From an uncultured Granulosicoccaceae bacterium (GTDB lineage: Bacteria > Pseudomonadota > Gammaproteobacteria > Granulosicoccales > Granulosicoccaceae), in the NCBI GenBank assembly GCA_937951695.1, contig CALFBL010000304.1, positions 1-5,473 of the forward strand: 5,473 bases of DNA. Reading direction: 5' to 3'. Positions within the stretch are counted from its first letter, which is position 1, and each line of letters begins with the position of its first letter. Below the pieces are notes generated by a model, which was not told the DNA's origin, did no database searches, and saw nothing but the letters and a program-made list of their open reading frames with translations. A program made the position numbers and the translations under genes. Shown here in pieces: positions 1 through 5,473 of this stretch.

Positions 1-585
1 GATTCCATCAACGCCTTCGTGGGTAACGGGGGGCAGTCAGTGCCGCAACCCACTCTGCCTGTGGATCCGTCGTTAGAAGCTGGAGATCCCGCCGCAGTGT
101 TCGAGGACGCAACCGATGATGAGGACCAGTCCGTGATCTCCGGATCGATTGACGCTGATCTGCCGTTAGAGGATCCGAGCGACCTTGACGATATCGGCCC
201 CATTACGACGCTGGCGGACACCGGAATACGGGTAGGCTTTTCTAAAGGCTTGAGCGCAGACTCAGTTGACCTTAGCGTTATCGAAGCGAGCTGGACTCGA
301 ATGCAAAGCTGTTTGAGCGTGGTGGCACCTGCGCCACTGGTGATCGTATCCGATGAATCGATACTTCCCATGTCGGGTGCGGACGATATCTTGTTTCACC
401 TCGACGGTACCATCACCGCGTCCTCGACACGCTTCGCTACCGGCGTTACGGTGCAAATCAGTCTCGATGATTTGGACAGCTCCTTCGGCCGCATTGGTTT
501 TAACCTTCGATCGATAATGGGTCGCTACCTGTGGACCTCTGCTGGTCTTCCCGAGCGAGATTATCGGCACAGCTGCGCCAGTTAA
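1..585 (+). CDS. 3' end of an unrecognised, probably exported protein gene (5' partial)
   Basis: The frame is open from the first base and ends at TAA 583-585, so 194 C-terminal residues are visible and the true start lies upstream; the GTG at 19 is only an internal valine codon. I cannot name the family. The visible part begins with a proline- and Asp/Glu-rich, probably disordered stretch (about residues 15-65). A more structured, beta-rich region follows, with SCL near residue 104, DDILFHLDGTI near 129-139, and a C-terminal segment with RSIMGRYLW and LPERDY and a Cys three residues from the end. Only two cysteines are visible, one near the start of the folded part and one near the end, so a disulfide in the periplasm or outside the cell is plausible. 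The 110-base gap to the next gene does not argue for a strict operon. Reality of the gene is fairly sure; function and location are inference. Confidence 0.7.
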   Translation, partial: DSINAFVGNGGQSVPQPTLPVDPSLEAGDPAAVFEDATDDEDQSVISGSIDADLPLEDPSDLDDIGPITTLADTGIRVGFSKGLSADSVDLSVIEASWTRMQSCLSVVAPAPLVIVSDESILPMSGADDILFHLDGTITASSTRFATGVTVQISLDDLDSSFGRIGFNLRSIMGRYLWTSAGLPERDYRHSCAS

Positions 586-631
586 TTGACCGAACCCGTG
601 GAGCGACCAATCCCCGGTGTGGCCCGATGAA

Positions 632-659
632 TTGCGCGTAGCATCCGATTGTGTATAGG
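632..659 (+). promoter_or_regulatory. weak sigma70-like promoter candidate for the CinA-like gene
   Basis: TTGCGC (632-637) and TATAGG (654-659) are separated by 16 bases, placing a start site near 666 and a leader of about 30 bases before the GTG start. The -35 box matches consensus at only three positions and the -10 at four, so this is a candidate, not a clear promoter. Confidence 0.25.
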
Positions 660-695
660 CTTGAGTCGTGTGGATAAACAAGACCAAGGCCGTTC

Positions 696-1478
696 GTGAA
701 CCCCTCAAAAGACGCAGAAACTGCCCAGATCGCTCCCACCGCAGCGCTCATTCTGATAGGCAATGAAATACTCAGCGGGCGTACTCAGGACAAGAACCTT
801 GCCTTCATAGGCAGCCGGTTAGCCGCGCGAGGCATCGTCTTGCGGGAAGCCCGTGTCATCGCCGACTCGCCAGACGTTATTTCCGCCACGATAAATACGC
901 TGCGTACCCAGTATACCTATGTGTTCACCACCGGTGGAATCGGCCCCACCCACGATGATGTGACCGCTGATTGTGTGGCGCAGGCGTTTGGCGTCGAACT
1001 GCCGGTTCACGCAGAAGCCGAGCGCCGGCTGCTGGAGTACTTTCGAGGGCGGGGTGTGGAGCCAAATGCGGATCGGATGCGAATGGCCCGAATTCCCCAG
1101 GGGGCAGAATTGGTCGACAACCCGGTATCGATTGCACCGGGATTTCGCATGGAAAACGTATTTGTCATGGCGGGTGTGCCAAGAATTATGCAGGCGATGT
1201 TCGACAACATCGAACCGACCCTGGCAGTCGGACCCAGTATCGGCAGTGTATCGGTGGTGTGTGATTTGCCCGAGGGCGATTTTGCCGGCGATCTGCGAGC
1301 CCTGCAGGAAACGCTGAGCGAGCTGGATTTAGGGAGCTATCCGATTTCGGTTGAAAACGGTGCGCGCGTGGTGTTGGTGGCGCGAGGCACTGATGTGGTC
1401 AAACTGACTCAGGCAAGCGATCAACTACAAGCTTTGGTGAGGCGTTTGGGTGGTACGATTTATGGAGACGAGCGATGA
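696..1478 (+). CDS. CinA-type molybdopterin-binding-fold protein (standalone N-terminal domain)
   Basis: This 260-residue protein matches the MoCF/molybdopterin-binding fold shared by the CinA N-terminal domain, MoaB/MogA and the eukaryotic FAD synthase N-terminal domain. Visible landmarks are GNEILSGRTQDKN near the N-terminus, TTGGIGPTHDDVTAD (about 75-90), APGFRMENVFVMAGVPRIM in the middle, and GSYPIS in the C-terminal part, as in the CinA/FAD-synthase branch. The C-terminal nicotinamide-nucleotide amidohydrolase (PncC) domain of full-length CinA, usually over 400 residues in total, is absent. Full-length CinA relatives act as ADP-ribose pyrophosphatase and NMN amidohydrolase; whether this short form hydrolyses ADP-ribose or related nucleotides is not shown by the sequence. 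It is probably cytosolic. GTG 696 is the only usable start, because the frame has a stop at 675-677, and it is preceded by AAGG at 686-689 with six bases of spacing. It converges with the response regulator gene. Confidence 0.9.
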   Translation: MNPSKDAETAQIAPTAALILIGNEILSGRTQDKNLAFIGSRLAARGIVLREARVIADSPDVISATINTLRTQYTYVFTTGGIGPTHDDVTADCVAQAFGVELPVHAEAERRLLEYFRGRGVEPNADRMRMARIPQGAELVDNPVSIAPGFRMENVFVMAGVPRIMQAMFDNIEPTLAVGPSIGSVSVVCDLPEGDFAGDLRALQETLSELDLGSYPISVENGARVVLVARGTDVVKLTQASDQLQALVRRLGGTIYGDER

Positions 1479-1490
1479 CAAAAATTGTCA
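1476..1490. repeat. perfect inverted repeat TGACAA-AAA-TTGTCA
   Basis: Six-base arms with a three-base AAA loop begin exactly on the TGA stop of the CinA-like gene and lie in the short gap before the convergent response regulator end. The arms are AT-rich and no U-tract follows directly on either strand, so it is not a typical intrinsic terminator. It could be a weak bidirectional terminator, a protein-binding site, or chance. Confidence 0.5.
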
Positions 1491-1513
1491 GGCTAAAGAT
1501 TTAAAAAACCCAA

Positions 1514-1894
1514 CTACGCAACTTTTCGCTCTTTGCATTGGAACAGCTTGTCCACGGTTTCTATGCATTGCGCCTTGAAAAAAGGCTTTTGCACGGCGTC
1601 TGATGCGCCAAGTGATGTTAACTTCTGCTGTTCGGTGAGATCCATCGAGCAGGACATCATGACCACTTTGACCATCGGATGAGTCGCCAATATCGCCCTG
1701 AGAGTGTCTTCGCCGGATAATCCAATCGGGAAGCGTAGGTCGCAAAACACTAGGTCAAAGGGTTCGCGCGCGAGCGCGTCCAAACCTTGCTTTCCGGATT
1801 CCGCTTCAACTACGGTATGACTGCAACGGGTCAGGACTCGATTCAGGCCGAAACGAATATCCAAATCGTCGTCGATGATGAGAACGTTCAACAT
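1514..1894 (-). CDS. single-domain CheY-like response regulator
   Basis: The product is a lone phosphoreceiver (REC) domain of 126 residues with no DNA-binding or enzymatic output domain. It would act by protein contact or as a phosphate relay. Visible landmarks, numbered from the chosen start, are the acidic pair D8-D9 in VLIIDDD, the predicted phospho-acceptor D52 in FCDLRFP, the switch Ser81 in VVMMSCS, and Lys103 in QKPF. All catalytic positions are present. The usual Met of the D-x-x-M-P pattern is Phe, and there is an unusual run of Cys/Met around the switch serine. I chose ATG 1892-1894, which gives the usual MLNVLIIDDD beginning and has a weak AGG seven bases upstream. An in-frame ATG at 1913-1915 would add seven residues but has no visible Shine-Dalgarno. 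No kinase is seen in the window; the divergent sensor-GTPase operon is a possible but unproven partner. Confidence 0.92.
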   Translation of the reverse strand: MLNVLIIDDDLDIRFGLNRVLTRCSHTVVEAESGKQGLDALAREPFDLVFCDLRFPIGLSGEDTLRAILATHPMVKVVMMSCSMDLTEQQKLTSLGASDAVQKPFFKAQCIETVDKLFQCKERKVA

Positions 1895-1981
1895 AGCATT
1901 GCCTACATTATCCATTGCTGCGAGAGGGCGCTTCGGTCAATACGAGCAATTTAAGTACCAGCGTATCCAGCAGTAGACTAA

Positions 1982-1991
1982 TTCCCGGGAA
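1982..1991. repeat. 10-base palindrome TTCCCGGGAA at predicted start site
   Basis: A perfect palindrome lies about six to fifteen bases downstream of the predicted -10 box of the response regulator promoter, so it covers the likely transcription start. The position is suitable for an operator, but there is only one copy and a ten-base palindrome can arise by chance. Confidence 0.3.
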
Positions 1992-1996
1992 CATGC

Positions 1997-2026
1997 AGGA
2001 TAGTTAACAATTTGGTTGTCTGTCAA
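1997..2026 (-). promoter_or_regulatory. sigma70-type promoter candidate for the response regulator
   Basis: On the minus strand there is a perfect TTGACA -35 box (2026-2021), an 18-base spacer and TATCCT as -10 (2002-1997), which matches consensus at four of six positions. The predicted start near 1990 gives a leader of roughly 95 bases. A GTTAAC palindrome (2003-2008) lies in the spacer next to the -10 box. Confidence 0.5.
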
Positions 2027-2102
2027 GTGAGGAATTGGTTAAGTGGCTCGATTATTGGTTCTGTCGTTAACTACCTAATTGAGTAGGTTCATCGCTTCGA
2101 CT

Positions 2103-2131
2103 TTGGCGACTGTTTCTGTTTCTGGTATGGT
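2103..2131 (+). promoter_or_regulatory. extended -10 promoter candidate for the coiled-coil/GTPase operon
   Basis: TTGGCG (2103-2108), a 17-base spacer and TATGGT (2126-2131) form a sigma70-like pair. The -10 is preceded by TGG at 2123-2125, giving a TGn extended -10 element that could offset the poor hexamers. The start site would be near 2138, with a leader of about 50 bases before ATG 2189. Confidence 0.35.
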
Positions 2132-2141
2132 CATTGGACCA
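2128..2141. repeat. inverted repeat TGGTC-ATTG-GACCA over the operon promoter
   Basis: Five-base perfect arms with a four-base loop overlap the predicted -10 box and start site. GTA (2125-2127) and TAC (2143-2145) extend the pairing past a one-base bulge. It is either an operator or a hairpin at the 5' end of the transcript; the sequence alone does not decide. Confidence 0.35.
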
Positions 2142-2188
2142 GTACATGCAGAATTATTCCTTGTTCGAGGCTGAGAGGTAACCGCCTG

Positions 2189-2713
2189 ATGAGCTCTGAC
2201 GACCAAAAGAACGCTGAGATGGATAAAAAGATGCCTGGAGCTGAGAGTAATAATGTGTACGACCTATCCCGCGAGCAAGACACGAGTGCTGGGGCGGGAC
2301 TGGAGACGATTCAGAAAATCCTGTTTGGTGAGCAAATGCGCGCTGGCCAGCAGCAAGTGGATCGAGTCAAGCAGGAATCCCGTAATGCGGTCAAAGAGTT
2401 GGCTGGCCGTCTGGACGGTCGGATTGATCAACTCACTGAGACGATGTACGCTCAGTTTGACGCACTTAAACAAACTTTGGAGCAACACGCGTCCCAAGCG
2501 AAAGTGGTTGAAGAACGAACCGACAGCGCCATTGGCGCTTGCGAGTTTGCCTTGACTGAATCCATTCGCGGCACGCGTGCGGAGCTCATTCTGGAAATGA
2601 AACAATCATTGGCGGATTTAGAGAACCGAAGCATGGATCGCGATAAGCTCGCAGAGATCTTCACTGAGGTAGCTCATCAAGTTACCTCCGACCGTAAACA
2701 AACGACTGCGTAG
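2189..2713 (+). CDS. soluble coiled-coil protein, first gene of GTPase operon
   Basis: This 174-residue protein is charged and mostly helical, with no signal peptide or membrane segment. Residues 1-37 look disordered. A motif LETIQKILFGEQ (38-49) is followed by a long predicted coiled coil (about 50-115) rich in Gln, Glu, Arg and Leu heptads, and a final helical part with MDRDKLAEIFTEVAHQV (149-165). The 38-49 motif resembles the N-terminus of the next gene's product (LEQVRSVLLAPQ), suggesting related docking elements. I know of similar small proteins beside bacterial Rab-like GTPase genes only as uncharacterised, so no activity is assigned; a scaffold or GTPase-effector role is inference. 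ATG 2189 has GAGAGG ten bases upstream (2173-2178), somewhat far but usable. It is followed within about 50 bases by the membrane protein gene. Confidence 0.85.
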   Translation: MSSDDQKNAEMDKKMPGAESNNVYDLSREQDTSAGAGLETIQKILFGEQMRAGQQQVDRVKQESRNAVKELAGRLDGRIDQLTETMYAQFDALKQTLEQHASQAKVVEERTDSAIGACEFALTESIRGTRAELILEMKQSLADLENRSMDRDKLAEIFTEVAHQVTSDRKQTTA

Positions 2714-2766
2714 TCGGGCAATTGGTTAATAAATCGGAACTTAGTCAAGTAGCGCATGGCCGAGCA

Positions 2767-4026
2767 ATGACTTCTGAAGAAGAGCAGCTTGAGCAGGTGC
2801 GTTCAGTACTTCTGGCGCCGCAAGCTCAGCGAATTACGGATCTGCAAAAACAGATTGAAGCGTTGGATCACCGATTGTCTGACCCTGCGCAGCGTGCAAA
2901 AGACACCGGCGAAGTTCTCCAGTCTGCACTGGCAATATCCAATGAAAAAGAAGATTGGTTCGGCAACTCATTAAAACCGATGGTGGTGGATAAATTTCAG
3001 GAAGCCTCGCGTGAGGATCCAGAAATCATGGCCGAAGCGCTGTTTCCGATTCTCGGCCCGGCGGTGCGCAAGATGATCGCCAGCCTGATTTCTCGCGATA
3101 AGAACAGACCAAAGTCTGGCTATCGGATTGAGCAGCTGTTTCTGATTGACAAGATGGCGGGGCTGCCAGTTTGTCATGTGGCGTCGGAACACTCAGACAC
3201 TCAGGACGCTGACATGGTCAGCGGCATGCTTAGCGCCATCCAGTCGTTTGTTCATGATGCGTTCCAGACCGATGAGTTCGATGGCTTAAACACACTTGAA
3301 GTCGGTGAGCTGTCGGTTTGGATAGAATGGGGTCCGAAAGCGGTTCTGGCAGCGGTTGTGCGCGGCAAACCACCGAAGAAGTTACGGGAAGCTCTGCAGA
3401 TAAAAATCGAGAAAATCCATCACGACTATGAAGCTGAATTAGCGGGTTACGAGGGCAATACAGAACTGTTCGATGCCCTTAAGCCGCAGCTGTATCTGTT
3501 TCTCGATTCGCACGATGGCAGCTTAAAGAGCCGGTTCAAAAATTTATCAGCCGAGGCCAAACGTTATTGTTTGATTGCCGTGGCTGGTTTGGTTATTTTG
3601 GTCGTGCTGCTGGTGAACGGGTGGATTGAAGACTCTCGCTGGAGGGAGTTTATGGGCAAGCTCCAGGCTGAAATCGGCATCGTCGTGAGTAACCAGACAG
3701 AAGAGGATGGTGTGATTCACGTCTATGGGCTACGCGACCCCTTGGCGGTTGATCCTGAAGCGGTTTTAACCACGTCAGATACCAGCCGCGATGTGGTTTT
3801 TCATTTTGAACCTTATAATGCTTTACAACCAGAATTTATCCAACAAAGAGCGTTGCTATTGTTAAAACCCACCAGCGAGGTAAATGTTTCGTTGATTGAG
3901 GGTACGCTTTACGTTTCAGGTCAGGCGAGCCGCCAGTGGATTGAAAACGCTAGGCCAATGGCCGCTGCCGTGGCTGGCGTGACAGCGGTTGCTTTCAACG
4001 TCCGTGAAATGGAGCGCGAACAGTGA
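2767..4026 (+). CDS. single-pass membrane protein with longin/roadblock-like region and BON-like C-terminus
   Basis: Numbered from ATG 2767 (419 residues). An LEQVRSVLLAPQ motif (8-19) and a short coiled coil come first, then a conserved-looking EALFPILGPAVRKMI helix (90-104). A probable alpha/beta sensor-like domain follows (about 118-228), with DADMVSGMLSAIQSFVHDAF at 147-166 and the strand region VWIEWGPKAVLAAVVRG. One transmembrane helix (about 267-285) is followed by an envelope-side part with GIVVSN and GLRDPLAVDP, ending in a BON-like segment (about 372-412, VNVSLIEGTLYVSG then AVAGVTAVAFNV). Topology with the N-terminus in the cytoplasm is inferred. From memory, related longer proteins end in an OmpA peptidoglycan-binding domain; none is present here. 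The fold of 118-228 as longin/roadblock-like is inference from pattern. An in-frame TTG at 2722 would add 15 residues and lie eight bases after the previous stop; neither start has a good Shine-Dalgarno, so I prefer the ATG. The last codons hold the ribosome site of the GTPase gene. Confidence 0.88.
   Translation: MTSEEEQLEQVRSVLLAPQAQRITDLQKQIEALDHRLSDPAQRAKDTGEVLQSALAISNEKEDWFGNSLKPMVVDKFQEASREDPEIMAEALFPILGPAVRKMIASLISRDKNRPKSGYRIEQLFLIDKMAGLPVCHVASEHSDTQDADMVSGMLSAIQSFVHDAFQTDEFDGLNTLEVGELSVWIEWGPKAVLAAVVRGKPPKKLREALQIKIEKIHHDYEAELAGYEGNTELFDALKPQLYLFLDSHDGSLKSRFKNLSAEAKRYCLIAVAGLVILVVLLVNGWIEDSRWREFMGKLQAEIGIVVSNQTEEDGVIHVYGLRDPLAVDPEAVLTTSDTSRDVVFHFEPYNALQPEFIQQRALLLLKPTSEVNVSLIEGTLYVSGQASRQWIENARPMAAAVAGVTAVAFNVREMEREQ
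4011..4026 (+). promoter_or_regulatory. ribosome binding site and GTGA overlap coupling membrane protein to GTPase
   Basis: GGAG (4011-4014), inside the final codons of the membrane protein gene, lies eight bases before GTG 4023. That GTG overlaps the TGA stop (4024-4026). This supports the GTG over the in-frame ATG at 4032, which would be 17 bases from the GGAG, and implies translational coupling. Confidence 0.6.
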
Positions 4027-4541
4027 TTGGCATGCAAAAGAAAATCTGCATGCTTGGAGCCTTTTCGGTTGGTAAGACCAGTCTCGTCAGCCAGTATGTG
4101 AACAGTATTTTTTCGGAAAAATACACCACCACCATTGGTGTGAAAATCGATAAGAAACAAATCACGATGGATGAGCATGTGCTGTCGATGATTCTGTGGG
4201 ATGTGTACGGAGAGGATAATCACCAAACCGTGATGCCGTCATACTTGAGAGGCATGGCAGGTTTTATTCTGGTGGCTGATCCCACCCGCCCATCGACGCT
4301 GGACACCACTTTGTCGTTACGAAAAATGGTCTCTGAAACGGTTGGGGATGTTCCTTTTGTTCTGGCCTTAAACAAGGTCGACATCAAAGACCAATGGAAC
4401 TTTGAAGCGCTTGAAACGCTGAACGCACTGAAAACCGCGTCCGCGGGTAGCTTTGAAACCAGTGCCAAAACAGATACAGGCGTGGATGATTTGTTTAACT
4501 GTCTGGCGTGTGCGGTGTTGCCGGGTCTGCCAGCGCCATGA
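4023..4541 (+). CDS. Rab/Ras-like small GTPase
   Basis: This 172-residue protein has a complete G-domain of Rab/Ras size. G1 P-loop GAFSVGKTS is at 12-20, the G2 switch I Thr37 is in YTTTIGV, G3 is WDVYGED (59-65), G4 is NKVD (117-120) and G5 is ETSAK (145-149). It should bind and hydrolyse GTP and switch conformation. The residue equivalent to Ras Gln61 is Glu64, and Tyr62 sits where Rab proteins have Ala, so intrinsic hydrolysis may be slow or need a partner. There is no C-terminal cysteine for lipidation (the protein ends in LPGLPAP) and no membrane segment, so any membrane location must come from a partner such as the upstream membrane protein. It belongs with prokaryotic Ras-superfamily proteins (the MglA/Rup-type groups); I cannot place it in a subgroup by eye. 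The four-base gap to the next gene supports an operon. Confidence 0.95.
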   Translation: MIGMQKKICMLGAFSVGKTSLVSQYVNSIFSEKYTTTIGVKIDKKQITMDEHVLSMILWDVYGEDNHQTVMPSYLRGMAGFILVADPTRPSTLDTTLSLRKMVSETVGDVPFVLALNKVDIKDQWNFEALETLNALKTASAGSFETSAKTDTGVDDLFNCLACAVLPGLPAP

Positions 4542-4545
4542 TCCC

Positions 4546-5473
4546 ATGGACAAAATAGTGGACATTGCTGTGGCCAGCTATGTCAAATCGTTATCGGTCA
4601 GCGACTGTCAATTAGCCTATTTAGGTCTGGATAAGCAGCACCGCGTTAACGTTGTGGGCGGTGCAGCGGAGTGTTTTGGTATTGAGGATATACAGCGGGG
4701 CAGTTTGGCTGTCGCACAGCTGTCCTTTCTAGAAGGGCTCTTTGCGGGTGAGAATTCACCCACGGTGATTCCAAACGCCCAATTCATGGTCGATCGATTT
4801 GTCGACCTGCATTTGTTTGGTGATCCCGGTCAGCAGTGGTTATTGTTTGTGGACCGAACAGAGCAAGGCCGACAGCTGCAACGGGCGCAGCAAGTTCGTC
4901 TGGACGAAGACATCGTACAAGAGCAGATGTTGAAGGAACGCTCTGCAGACCACGCAATCGGCGTAGATGCCTATTATCTGGCCACCGAACGTTTGATCAG
5001 CATCTACTCAGATTCTTATCAATCCGTGGATGAGAAGTTGTCTGGTTTGCTGCAGCAGGGGCTCGACTACTTTCAACTGGAAGTGGCGCTTTTAAGTTGT
5101 GTAACCAATGATTTGGCGACTGTGGAAGTTGTCGTTGGTGAGCAGCCGGGGGGGGCGAAATTCAAAGAAGGAGAGACGCGATCTGCGGATGAGATCCCGT
5201 GTAGTTTTCTGCTTGACAATATGTCTCATCTTGTCATTGACAACGTGGCGAATACTCAGCAGTTCGCCAGATCTGGCTTCTCATTGGCTGGGATTAAAAG
5301 CTGTTTAGGTGCGGCCGTACAAACCATCAACGGACCTTTTGGCTGCATTTGCTTCTATTCGACGAAGGCCAAGCTCGATGGCTTTGTGGAACAGGATGAA
5401 AAATTCCTTCTAACCATCGCTGACCTGATCGCTGGCCTGCAAGGTAGTAAAGAACAGTTGGGGTTTGTGCAGG
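4546..5473 (+). CDS. PAS-like plus GAF sensor protein (3' partial)
   Basis: The frame is open from ATG 4546 to the window edge, 309 codons with no stop, so the output domain is missing. Residues 1 to about 112 look like a PAS-type sensor (SLAVAQLSFLEGLF at 53-66, VDLHLFGD at 86-93, WLLFVDRTE at 98-106). A charged helical linker (about 112-140) and a GAF domain (about 145-298) follow. GAF landmarks are QGLDYFQLEVALLS, a SADEIPCSFLLDN strip where many GAF domains carry the ligand-facing Cys/Ser, IKSCLGAAVQTINGPFGCICFYS, and FVEQDEKFLLTIADLIAGL. Proteins of this layout usually end in a histidine kinase, GGDEF or adenylate cyclase domain; which one applies here cannot be seen. The ATG lies four bases after the GTPase stop with no strong Shine-Dalgarno, suggesting translation coupled to the GTPase. 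No signal peptide or membrane helix is visible, so it is probably cytosolic. A G8 run (5148-5155) lies in a GAF loop. Confidence 0.88.
   Translation, partial: MDKIVDIAVASYVKSLSVSDCQLAYLGLDKQHRVNVVGGAAECFGIEDIQRGSLAVAQLSFLEGLFAGENSPTVIPNAQFMVDRFVDLHLFGDPGQQWLLFVDRTEQGRQLQRAQQVRLDEDIVQEQMLKERSADHAIGVDAYYLATERLISIYSDSYQSVDEKLSGLLQQGLDYFQLEVALLSCVTNDLATVEVVVGEQPGGAKFKEGETRSADEIPCSFLLDNMSHLVIDNVANTQQFARSGFSLAGIKSCLGAAVQTINGPFGCICFYSTKAKLDGFVEQDEKFLLTIADLIAGLQGSKEQLGFVQ

Larger units (their letters stand above)
1916..2188. other. divergent intergenic control region
   Basis: These 273 bases separate the leftward response regulator from the rightward four-gene operon and hold no convincing gene on either strand. 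They contain one promoter candidate in each direction. GTTAAC occurs twice (2003-2008 and 2066-2071), the TTCCCGGGAA palindrome is at 1982-1991, a small CCTA/TAGG dyad is at 2074-2087, and a TGGTC/GACCA dyad is at 2128-2141. This crowding suggests regulation but does not identify a regulator. Confidence 0.55.

Noticed and set aside
586..695. Intrinsic terminator after the first gene
   Set aside because: No GC-rich hairpin followed by a T-run was found; only short chance pairings such as GTTC/GAAC at 692-701.
262..763. Minus-strand open frames opposite the first gene and its downstream gap
   Set aside because: They lie antisense to a better-supported frame, overlap each other in different frames, and show no recognisable motif or ribosome site.
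819..1317. Several open frames on both strands inside the CinA-like gene
   Set aside because: They are fully contained in a gene with clear family motifs, and their translations are low-complexity, Arg/Gly/Trp-rich shadows.
1475..1504. Nine-codon frame starting at ATGA overlapping the CinA-like stop
   Set aside because: It is too short, has no recognisable motif, and the ATG also belongs to the upstream gene's last codons.
1495..1513. Terminator from the T-rich run downstream of the response regulator on the minus strand
   Set aside because: A GGGTTTTTT run exists on the minus strand, but I could not find a convincing stable stem just before it.
2253..2664. Open frames overlapping the coiled-coil gene, including one of 113 residues on the minus strand
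   Set aside because: The plus-strand frame at 2189 has the operon context and a coherent coiled-coil pattern; the others have neither.
4538..4558. ATG overlapping the GTPase stop (ATGA) as start of the next gene
   Set aside because: That frame meets TAG after six codons; ATG 4546 opens the long frame with PAS and GAF motifs.
4836..5308. Plus-strand open frames at 4836-5033 and 5108-5308
   Set aside because: Both lie inside the PAS-GAF gene in other frames and are Arg/Ser-rich shadows.

Overview
The window reads as bacterial chromosome with ordinary, densely packed genes. Codon use, the many GTG/TTG-type choices and the gene families suggest a gammaproteobacterium, possibly marine. That is an inference from family resemblance; no rRNA or other phylogenetic marker is present. 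No tRNA, rRNA, CRISPR array, insertion sequence or phage gene was seen.

Left part (1-1894): the 3' end of an unrecognised, probably exported protein gene with an acidic linker; a standalone molybdopterin-binding-fold protein of the CinA N-terminal type (696-1478, +); and, convergent to it, a single-domain CheY-like response regulator (1514-1894, -). The middle (1895-2188) is a divergent intergenic region. It has a good sigma70-type promoter candidate facing the response regulator, a weaker extended -10 candidate facing right, and several small palindromes.

Right part (2189-5473): four tightly packed co-directional genes that look like one operon. They encode a soluble coiled-coil protein, a single-pass membrane protein with a longin/roadblock-like cytoplasmic region and a BON-like C-terminus, a Rab/Ras-like small GTPase whose GTG start overlaps the previous stop, and a PAS-like plus GAF sensor protein that runs off the window end.

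The most interesting content is this last set. A eukaryote-like small GTPase is encoded with a membrane anchor carrying a possible GTPase-partner domain, a coiled-coil protein and a sensor. The first two proteins share an N-terminal motif (LE-x-[IV]-x-x-[IV]-L-x-x-x-Q), which hints at a common docking partner. The membrane protein resembles, from memory, longer proteins that end in an OmpA peptidoglycan-binding domain, but this one stops before such a domain. I infer a membrane-associated GTPase switch that relays a signal between the envelope and a GAF sensor. The divergent response regulator may or may not belong to it.
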